Assembly (NCBI GenBank): GCA_018828205.1
Contig: JAHJWA010000326.1
Coordinates: 1 to 9,113, forward strand
Reading direction: 5' to 3'
Length of the DNA: 9,113 bases
Origin: Alphaproteobacteria bacterium
Lineage (GTDB): Bacteria; Pseudomonadota; Alphaproteobacteria; Sphingomonadales; Sphingomonadaceae
The position numbers and the translations under genes were made by a program. Under the pieces are notes generated by a model. The model saw only the letters and a list, made by a program, of their open reading frames with translations, was not told the origin of the DNA and did no database searches. This document shows positions 1-8,477 of the stretch, in pieces; the stretch's first letter is position 1, and each line of letters opens with the position of its first letter.

Positions 1-12
1 CGCCTGAAGCGG

Positions 13-49
13 GGCGCGGACGGCCCGGTTTCGAGGGACCGTCCGCGCC
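13..49. terminator. GC-rich hairpin upstream of sucA
   Basis: Bases 13-23 (GGCGCGGACGG) pair perfectly with 39-49 (CCGTCCGCGCC). Three further pairs (24-26 with 35-37) continue the stem after a single bulged A at 38, leaving an 8-base loop. A TGA at 5-7 could be the end of an upstream gene that lies mostly outside the window, so this may be that gene's terminator. No T-run follows the stem, so a classical intrinsic terminator is not supported. A read-through, mRNA-stabilising or processing hairpin between an upstream gene and sucA is equally possible. The stem is directly visible; its role is inference. Confidence 0.45.
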
Positions 50-65
50 GCCCGGGCATTGCCCC

Positions 66-71
66 TATAAT
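66..71 (+). promoter_or_regulatory. Candidate -10 element (TATAAT) for sucA
   Basis: A perfect TATAAT lies 34 bases before the chosen sucA start, in an AT-rich island within very GC-rich DNA. Transcription would begin near base 78, giving a leader of about 28 bases. No recognisable TTGACA-like -35 element sits 16-18 bases upstream, because that stretch is part of the GC hairpin, and there is no TG extension. It is therefore an incomplete match to a housekeeping promoter and could need an activator, or be chance. Confidence 0.4.
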
Positions 72-93
72 GCCGTCATGACGACCGGTGCGA

Positions 94-100
94 AAGGTGA
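94..100 (+). promoter_or_regulatory. sucA ribosome binding site
   Basis: AAGGTGA lies 5 bases before the ATG at 106 and matches the AGGTG part of the consensus complementary to the 16S rRNA tail. It decides the start: the in-frame GTG codons at 88 and 97 lie upstream of or within this site and have no comparable site of their own. Confidence 0.7.
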
Positions 101-105
101 CCCTC

Positions 106-2958
106 ATGGGTAACGAGAACCACGATTTCCTTCCCGAGATGAGCGGCCAGGACGGCCCCCAGCCCGGGCCCAGCTGGGACAATCCGCGCTGGCGGCAGGA
201 AAGTTCGGGTGCCGGCGACGACTGGACGCAGGGGCTTGACCCGACGCAGATGCGGCTGGCGGTCGCGCAGGCGGCGAAGCAGGCCGGCAAGCCCGCCGAC
301 CCAAAGGCGATCGAGCGCGCGGCGGACGATTCAATCCGCGCCATGCTGCTGATCCGGCTCTATCGCGTCCGCGGCCATCTCGCCGCCGATCTCGATCCGC
401 TGGGGCTGTCGCATCGCGAGGAGCCCGAGGATCTCAGCCTCGAATGGCACGAGTTCGCGGGCCAGGAAGATCGCGAGGTCTATGTCGGCGGTGTGTTCGG
501 CTTCGAATGGGTCACCGTCGGCAAGCTCTACGACACGCTGCGCGCGACCTATTGCGGCAAGGTCGGGCTGGAATACATGCACATCTCGGACACCGAGGAG
601 CGCCGCTTCCTGCAGGACCATTTCGAGACGCCCGAAGAAACCATCCAGTTCACCGAGGAAGGCAAGCGCGCGATCCTCGCCGCCGTGATCCGCGGCGAGC
701 AGTACGAGCAGTTCCTCGGCAAGAAATACGTCGGCACCAAGCGCTTCGGGCTCGATGGCGGGGAGAGCATGATCCCCGCGCTCGAGGCGGTGATCAAATA
801 CGGCGGCCAGCTCGGCGTGCGCGAGATCATCTACGGCATGGCGCACCGCGGCCGGCTCAACGTGCTCGCGAACGTCATGGCCAAGCCCTACAAGGTCATC
901 TTCCACGAATTTTCCGGCGGCAGCTCCAACCCCGACGATGTCGGCGGTTCGGGCGATGTGAAATATCACCTCGGCACCAGCACCGACCGCGAGTTCGACG
1001 GGATCACGGTGCATATGAGCCTGGTCCCCAACCCCAGCCATCTCGAGGCGGTCAACCCGGTGGTGCTGGGCAAGGCGCGCGCGCAGCAGGCGAACCGCGA
1101 CGATCTCACCAAGCACGAACAGGTGCTCCCGGTGCTGATCCACGGCGATGCCGCCTTCGCGGGCCAGGGCATCGTCTGGGAATGCCTCGGCCTCTCCGGC
1201 ATCCGCGGCTACGACACCGGCGGCTGCATCCATTTCGTGATCAACAACCAGATCGGTTTCACGACCAGCCCCAAATTCGCCAGATCGTCCCCCTACCCCT
1301 CCGACGTGGCCAAGGGCGTCCAGGCGCCGATCCTCCACGTCAATGGCGACGATCCCGAGGCGGTCACCTTCGCCTGCAAGCTGGCGGTGGAATATCGCCA
1401 CAAGTTCGGCCGCGACATCGTGATCGACATGTGGTGCTATCGCCGCTTCGGCCACAATGAGGGCGACGAGCCCAGTTTCACCCAGCCGCTGATGTACGAG
1501 AGTATCCGCGCGCACCCCAAGGTCAGCGTGATCTACGGTGATCGCCTCGAAAGCGAGGGCGTGATCGAAGCGGGCTATCGCAACGGGCTGTGCGACGAGT
1601 TCAACGACCGGCTGGAACAGGAATTCGCCGCCGCCAAGGATTACACCCCCGACGAGGCCGACTGGTTCGGCGGGCGCTGGGCCGGGCTCAACAAGCCCGC
1701 CGATCCCGAGACCGCGCGGCGCAATGTCGAGAGCGCGATCTCGGACAAGCTGTTCGCGAGCCTCGGCCGCACGCTCACCACCGTCCCCGAGGATGTCACC
1801 ATCCACAAGACGCTGGGCCGCGTGCTCAAGGCCAAGCGCGCGATGTTCGACAGCGGCGAGGGTTTCGACTGGGCGACCGCCGAGGCGCTCGCCTTCGGCA
1901 GCCTCGTCACCGAGGGCTTCGGCGTCAGGCTGTCGGGCCAGGATTCGGGCCGCGGCACCTTCAGCCAGCGGCACGCGATCTGGGTCGACCAGACCGACGA
2001 GCGCAAATACATCCCGCTCGCCACGCTGCCGCACGGCAAGTTCGAGGTCTATGATTCGATCCTGTCCGAATACGGCGTGCTCGGCTTCGAATACGGTTTC
2101 GCGCTGGCCGATCCCAAGACGCTGGTGATGTGGGAAGCGCAGTTCGGCGATTTCGCCAATGGCGCGCAGATCATCATCGACCAGTTCATCGCCAGCGGCG
2201 AGGCCAAATGGCTGCGCGCCAACGGGCTCGTGCTGCTGCTGCCGCATGGCTATGAGGGTCAGGGTCCCGAGCACAGCTCCGCGCGGCTCGAACGCTTCCT
2301 GCAGCTCTGCGCCAACGACAACATCCAGGTCTGCAACATCACCACCCCGGCGAATTATTTCCACGTGCTTCGCCGCCAGATGCTGCGCTCGTTCCGCAAG
2401 CCGCTGGTGATCATGACCCCCAAGAGCCTGCTGCGCCATCCGATGGCCAAGAGCCCGGTCGCCGATTTCACCGGCAAGTCGCATTTCCAGCGGATCGTCT
2501 CCGACCCGCTCGAGATCGGCGACGAGAAGGTGCGCCGCGTGGTGCTGTGTTCGGGCAAGGTCGCCTACGACCTGATCGAGAAGCGCGACGAGGAGGGGCT
2601 GGACGACGTCTCGATCATCCGGATCGAGCAGATCTACCCCTTCCCCGGCGATCCGCTGGCGCTGCGTCTGTCGCGGATGAGCAATCTCGACGACGTGGTC
2701 TGGTGTCAGGAAGAGCCGCAGAACAACGGCAGCTGGTTCTTCGTCCAGAACCGCATCGAGGATGCGCTCACGCAGGCCGGTCACCACGGCAAGCGTCCGC
2801 TCTATGCGGGCCGCGAGATGGCGGCTTCGCCCGCCACCGGCTATGCCCGTCGCCACGAGGAGCAGCAGCGCTCGCTGGTGAGCATGGCGCTGGGTCTCAA
2901 CGACGGCGGCGCAGCGATGCGCGACGGCAATTCCAACCCTAATCCCGCGAAGGGCTGA
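106..2958 (+). CDS. sucA: 2-oxoglutarate dehydrogenase E1 component (SucA/OdhA)
   Basis: This is the thiamine-diphosphate-dependent E1 of the cytoplasmic 2-oxoglutarate dehydrogenase complex. It decarboxylates 2-oxoglutarate and succinylates the lipoyl group of E2. The 950-residue product has GMAHRGR at 244-250, KYH at 286-288, and the thiamine diphosphate/Mg motif starting with GDAA at 347-350 and ending with NNQ at 380-382. It also has GHNEGDEP at 449-456 and GQGPEHSS at 718-725. H247, H288 and H723 correspond by motif context to the substrate-binding histidines of the E. coli enzyme. ATG 106 is preferred over GTG 88 because of the Shine-Dalgarno site, and an in-frame TGA at 79-81 limits any extension. 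The first 60 or so residues are Gly/Pro/Asp-rich and do not show the usual N-terminal helix motif (Y-I-E-x-L-Y...W). The gene is followed after 12 bases by sucB. Confidence 0.97.
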   Translation: MGNENHDFLPEMSGQDGPQPGPSWDNPRWRQESSGAGDDWTQGLDPTQMRLAVAQAAKQAGKPADPKAIERAADDSIRAMLLIRLYRVRGHLAADLDPLGLSHREEPEDLSLEWHEFAGQEDREVYVGGVFGFEWVTVGKLYDTLRATYCGKVGLEYMHISDTEERRFLQDHFETPEETIQFTEEGKRAILAAVIRGEQYEQFLGKKYVGTKRFGLDGGESMIPALEAVIKYGGQLGVREIIYGMAHRGRLNVLANVMAKPYKVIFHEFSGGSSNPDDVGGSGDVKYHLGTSTDREFDGITVHMSLVPNPSHLEAVNPVVLGKARAQQANRDDLTKHEQVLPVLIHGDAAFAGQGIVWECLGLSGIRGYDTGGCIHFVINNQIGFTTSPKFARSSPYPSDVAKGVQAPILHVNGDDPEAVTFACKLAVEYRHKFGRDIVIDMWCYRRFGHNEGDEPSFTQPLMYESIRAHPKVSVIYGDRLESEGVIEAGYRNGLCDEFNDRLEQEFAAAKDYTPDEADWFGGRWAGLNKPADPETARRNVESAISDKLFASLGRTLTTVPEDVTIHKTLGRVLKAKRAMFDSGEGFDWATAEALAFGSLVTEGFGVRLSGQDSGRGTFSQRHAIWVDQTDERKYIPLATLPHGKFEVYDSILSEYGVLGFEYGFALADPKTLVMWEAQFGDFANGAQIIIDQFIASGEAKWLRANGLVLLLPHGYEGQGPEHSSARLERFLQLCANDNIQVCNITTPANYFHVLRRQMLRSFRKPLVIMTPKSLLRHPMAKSPVADFTGKSHFQRIVSDPLEIGDEKVRRVVLCSGKVAYDLIEKRDEEGLDDVSIIRIEQIYPFPGDPLALRLSRMSNLDDVVWCQEEPQNNGSWFFVQNRIEDALTQAGHHGKRPLYAGREMAASPATGYARRHEEQQRSLVSMALGLNDGGAAMRDGNSNPNPAKG

Positions 2959-2970
2959 GGAACTTAAATC

Positions 2971-4239
<1,269 letters not shown>

Positions 4240-4243
4240 TTTC

Positions 4244-4324
4244 CGTCACCCCGGCGAAAGCCGGGGTCTCGTGCCACCAGGTACGACTTAGCTGAGGGAG
4301 ATCCCGGCATTCGCTGGGATGACG
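4244..4324. repeat. Bipartite inverted repeat (REP/REPIN-like) in the sucB-lpd gap
   Basis: Two 27-base arms (4244-4270 and 4298-4324) are inverted copies, identical at 23 of 27 positions, separated by 27 bases. Each arm is itself a hairpin. The left has a perfect 7-base-pair stem CCCCGGC/GCCGGGG closed by a GAAA loop. The right has an 8-base-pair stem ATCCCGGC/GCTGGGAT with one G-T pair and an ATTC loop. The outer ends both read CGTCA when viewed outward to inward. The six-frame translations contain VTPAKAG and VIPANAGI, peptides I recognise as characteristic of dispersed proteobacterial intergenic repeats. Two inverted short palindromes are the layout of REPINs, which are moved by RAYT transposases. 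No such transposase is in this window. The element ends 5 bases before the lpd start and begins 4 bases after the sucB stop. Neither stem is followed by a T-run. Confidence 0.85.
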
Positions 4325-4329
4325 ATTGA

Positions 4330-5748
<1,419 letters not shown>

Positions 5749-5794
5749 TCGGCCTGCCCTGCCCGCCTAGGAACGCGGGAAAGGAGCGAGCGGC

Positions 5795-7141
5795 ATGGCC
5801 TATCCGAGACTGACCGACAAAGCGGGCGCGCTGGAGACGGCGGCGGCGATCCGTGCGGGCGAGCTGTCGCCGCGCGAAGCCGTCGGCCATGCGATCGCGC
5901 GGATCGAGAAGCTTGATGCCAGGATCGACGCGGTGGTGGTGTGCGACTTCGACCGCGCGCGCGACGCCGCCAGCGCGCTCGACGGGCAGGTGCCCCGCGA
6001 AGACCAGCCGCTGTTCGGCGTGCCGATGACGATCAAGGAAAGCTTCGACGTCGAGGGCCTGCCCAGCAGCTGGGGACACCAGCGCTACGCGGGCAACATC
6101 GCCAGCCGCGATGCCGAAGTGGTGCGGCGGCTCAAGCGCGCGGGCGCGATCGTCCTGGGCAAGACCAACATCCCGCCCGATCTCTCCGACTGGCAGTCGA
6201 ACAATCCCGTCTATGGCCGCACCAGCAATCCGCACGATCCTGCGCGGTCGCCGGGCGGGTCCTCGGGCGGCGCCGCGGCGGCGGTGGCGAGCGGCATGGT
6301 CGCCTGCGATTTCGGCAGCGACATCGGCGGCTCGATCCGCGTGCCGGCGCATTTCTGCGGCGTCTGGGGCCACAAATCGAGCTTCGGCCTGATCAGCCTG
6401 CGCGGGCATCATCACCCGGCCCTGTCGACCAGCCCCGGTTTCGCGGGCGCGCATGACGGCGCGCTGGGCGTGGTCGGGCCGCTGGCGCGCAATCCGGAGG
6501 ATCTCGAGGCGCTGATCCGGGTCACCACCGAGCGCCCGCTCGCCGCGCGCGGGAAGCCGCTGTCCGAGTGCCGGATGCTGCTGCTGGCGGATCATCCCGC
6601 AAGCGCCGTGGATGCTTCGGTGCGCGAGCCCATCGAGGCGGCGGCGGCGGCGCTCGAACAGGCGGGGGTTGCGGTGGACCGCTCGAGCGAGCTGGTCCCC
6701 GATCTCGCGCGCCAGCATTCCGATTACATGAAGATGCTCAACATCGCGATGGCACGCGGCGCGCCGGCGCCCGGTGGCAAGCGCGCGAGCGCCAGCGACT
6801 GGTTCGCGCTGCTCGACTCGCAGGCGGTCAACGCCGCGGCCTGGGCCGCGCTGTTCGAGCGTTATGATTTCGTGCTCGCCCCGCCCGCGCCGACGCTGGC
6901 CTTCGAGCATCGCGACGAAGCCTATTTCAAGGGCGCGCAGACGATCGACGGGACCAGCCGCCGCGCCGCGGACGGGCTGGCCTGGGCGGGGCTTGCGACC
7001 TTCCCCAACCTGCCCGCGACCGTTCTCCCCGTGGGCGAGAGCGGCGGCCTGCCCTGCGGCATGCAGGTGATCGGACCCGCCTGGTCCGATCTCGACTGCA
7101 TCGCTGCCGCGCGCGGCATCGGCCAGATACTCCACGGATAG
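5795..7141 (+). CDS. Amidase-signature family hydrolase
   Basis: This enzyme of the amidase-signature family hydrolyses an amide bond; the substrate cannot be read from sequence. The 448-residue product shows the whole Lys/cis-Ser/Ser triad. K81 lies in GVPMTIKESFD, S156 in SPGGSSGG, and the nucleophile S180 in GSDIGGSIRVPAHFCGV. The C-terminal half has the typical LAPPAPTLAF and NLPATVLPVG to GLPCGMQVIGP stretches. There is no signal peptide, so it is presumably cytoplasmic. It is unlikely to be GatA of the tRNA amidotransferase, since neither gatC nor gatB is adjacent and the length is on the short side. After the nucleophile, the segment WGHKSSFG has Ser where many relatives have Pro (HKP). 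A strong site, AAAGGAG at 5780-5786, lies 8 bases before the ATG. The gap from lpd is 46 bases with no visible promoter, so co-transcription with the dehydrogenase genes is possible. Confidence 0.9.
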   Translation: MAYPRLTDKAGALETAAAIRAGELSPREAVGHAIARIEKLDARIDAVVVCDFDRARDAASALDGQVPREDQPLFGVPMTIKESFDVEGLPSSWGHQRYAGNIASRDAEVVRRLKRAGAIVLGKTNIPPDLSDWQSNNPVYGRTSNPHDPARSPGGSSGGAAAAVASGMVACDFGSDIGGSIRVPAHFCGVWGHKSSFGLISLRGHHHPALSTSPGFAGAHDGALGVVGPLARNPEDLEALIRVTTERPLAARGKPLSECRMLLLADHPASAVDASVREPIEAAAAALEQAGVAVDRSSELVPDLARQHSDYMKMLNIAMARGAPAPGGKRASASDWFALLDSQAVNAAAWAALFERYDFVLAPPAPTLAFEHRDEAYFKGAQTIDGTSRRAADGLAWAGLATFPNLPATVLPVGESGGLPCGMQVIGPAWSDLDCIAAARGIGQILHG

Positions 7142-7149
7142 GTTCTGCG

Positions 7150-7842
7150 ATGAACGCCAAACTCATGCAGCGCTTCGCCCGCTGGCACATCTGGCTCGGC
7201 TGGGCGATCGCGGTCCCGCTGGTGATGTGGACGCTGACCGGGCTGGTGATGGTGGCGCGCCCGATCGAGCAGGTGCGCGGCGAGCATCTGCGGCTTCCGG
7301 TCGAGGAGCAGGCGCTGCCCGCCAATGTCCAGATCGCGGTCGAACTGCCGGCCGACACCACGCGCCCGGTCAGATCGGTCACCACGCAGGTCGAGGGCCG
7401 CACCACAGTCACCCGGATCGCCTATCTCGATGGCACCAGCGAGCGGTTCCGCGCCGATGGCACAAGGATGGCACCGCTGACCGATGTCGAGGCGCGGCTG
7501 CTGGTCGCCGAACGGATCGCTGGCGGCGATGCCGTGGCCTCGGTGACCCGGTTCGGGGCGGACGAGCCGCCGCTGGACTTCCGCCGGCCCGAACCCGTCT
7601 GGCAGGTCGCGCTGGAAGACGGCACGCATGTCTATGTCGGGATCGAGAGCGGCGAGATCGAGGCGGTGCGCACCCGGTTCTGGCGGGTTTTCGACCTGAT
7701 GTGGGGCCTGCACATCATGGATCTGGAAAACCGCGAGGACACCAGCCACCCGGTGCTGATCCTGTTTGCGGCGCTGGCGCTGCTCGGCACGCTGATCGGC
7801 ACCGTCTTGCTGTTCCGCCGGCGCCGGAGCCGTCCTTCGTGA
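7150..7842 (+). CDS. PepSY domain-containing inner-membrane protein
   Basis: This is a 230-residue membrane protein of unknown substrate. An N-terminal helix spans about 13-36 (HIWLGWAIAVPLVMWTLTGL), the form seen in PepSY-associated transmembrane proteins. A periplasmic part covers about 37-198, with a PepSY-like region at about 112-172 (DVEARLLVAERIAGGDAVAS, then WQVALEDGTHVYVGIESGEI). FDLMWGLHIMD follows at 181-191, then a C-terminal helix at about 200-222 ending in the basic stop-transfer FRRRRSR. Larger PepSY-helix proteins include ferrisiderophore reductases such as FoxB and FpvG. H13 and H188 near the helix ends recall metal- or haem-binding histidines, but this protein has only two helices and that link is speculative. 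It starts 8 bases after the amidase stop with a weak site (GGATAGG), and its TGA overlaps the next gene's GTG. Confidence 0.85.
   Translation: MNAKLMQRFARWHIWLGWAIAVPLVMWTLTGLVMVARPIEQVRGEHLRLPVEEQALPANVQIAVELPADTTRPVRSVTTQVEGRTTVTRIAYLDGTSERFRADGTRMAPLTDVEARLLVAERIAGGDAVASVTRFGADEPPLDFRRPEPVWQVALEDGTHVYVGIESGEIEAVRTRFWRVFDLMWGLHIMDLENREDTSHPVLILFAALALLGTLIGTVLLFRRRRSRPS
7826..7829 (+). promoter_or_regulatory. Ribosome binding site setting a GTG start for the TRIC gene
   Basis: GGAG lies 9 bases upstream of the GTG at 7839, inside the last codons of the PepSY gene. The reading frame stays open far upstream of this point in a frame that is only a shadow of the PepSY gene. This site, the GTGA start/stop overlap, and the fit of the protein to its family place the true start at 7839. 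Confidence 0.65.
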
Positions 7843-8474
7843 ACCCGGAAATCCTCACCCCCGTGCTCGACTGGCTCGACCTCATCGGAATCGGCATCTT
7901 CGCGCTGACCGGGGCGCTGGTCGCCGCGCGCGAGCAGCAGACCTTCGTCACCATGGCTTTCTTCGCGCTGGTCACCGGGGTCGGCGGCGGCACGGTGCGC
8001 GATCTGCTGATCGGCGCGCCGGTGTTCTGGATCGGCCACCCCTGGGTCGCGGCGGTGTGTCTGGGCACCGCGCTGCTGACCTGGTTCACGCCGACGCGGT
8101 GGTGGGACGGCAAGCTGCTCGATTTCGCCGACGGGCTGGGGCTCACCGCCTATGCGGTGATCGGCGCAGCCAAGGCGCTGAGCTACGGCGTTCCGCCGAT
8201 CCCCGCGATCCTGATGGGGGTGGTGACCGGCACGGTGGGCGGCATCATCCGCGACGTGATCGCGGGCCGCCCGTCGATCATCATGCGCCCCGAACTCTAC
8301 GTCACCGCGGCTGCGCTCTCGGCGACGCTGGCGGTGCTGGGCGAGGAGATCGCCATTCTGCGCGAAGCGGTCTGGGTGATCGCGGTCGCGGCGGGCTATG
8401 CGCTGCGCTCGGCGGCGATCCACTGGAAACTGGCGCTGCCCGCCTATCGCGATCCGCTTGCGCCCAAGCAATAG
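7839..8474 (+). CDS. TRIC (UPF0126) family cation-channel-like membrane protein
   Basis: This integral membrane protein has two related halves, each with the hallmark GGxxRD motif. The first is GVGGGTVRD (47-55, with R54 and D55) and the second is GTVGGIIRD (131-139, with R138 and D139). They are 84 residues apart, as expected for the internally duplicated UPF0126/TRIC fold. Helices are visible at about 13-31, 36-57, 67-86, 99-117, 120-141, 152-170 and 174-193, which makes seven. Prokaryotic TRIC proteins form trimeric potassium-permeable channels. That activity is known for a few homologues, and for this 211-residue protein it is inferred. The start is the GTG overlapping the PepSY TGA by four bases, supported by GGAG upstream, so translation is probably coupled. 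Some relatives carry an older glycine-transporter label, so substrate is uncertain. The gene ends 3 bases from the stop of the convergent gene. Confidence 0.9.
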   Translation: MNPEILTPVLDWLDLIGIGIFALTGALVAAREQQTFVTMAFFALVTGVGGGTVRDLLIGAPVFWIGHPWVAAVCLGTALLTWFTPTRWWDGKLLDFADGLGLTAYAVIGAAKALSYGVPPIPAILMGVVTGTVGGIIRDVIAGRPSIIMRPELYVTAAALSATLAVLGEEIAILREAVWVIAVAAGYALRSAAIHWKLALPAYRDPLAPKQ

Positions 8475-8477
8475 CGC

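Noticed and set aside
88..105. Use of GTG 88 as the sucA start, adding six residues
   Set aside because: The Shine-Dalgarno AAGGTGA (94-100) would then lie inside the coding sequence. ATG 106 is correctly spaced from it.
4249..4270. Left hairpin of the repeat as an intrinsic terminator after sucB
   Set aside because: The stem is strong, but it is followed by TCTCGTGCC with no T-run, and the paired inverted copy downstream fits a REP-type element better.
4240..4329. Read-through peptide joining sucB to lpd, since the gap is 90 bases and in the same frame with no stop until TGA 4327
   Set aside because: The gap is explained by the inverted repeat, both TAG and TGA would need suppression, and Lpd has a normal N-terminus at ATG 4330.
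5762..5779. Short CCCGC/GCGGG inverted repeat between lpd and the amidase gene as a terminator
   Set aside because: The stem is only five base pairs with an 8-base loop and no T-run, which is expected by chance at this GC content.
7227..7838. A long in-frame extension upstream of the TRIC gene, overlapping the PepSY gene
   Set aside because: The extension is an Arg/Ala/Gly-rich shadow of the PepSY gene. The TRIC family match begins right after GTG 7839, which has its own GGAG site.
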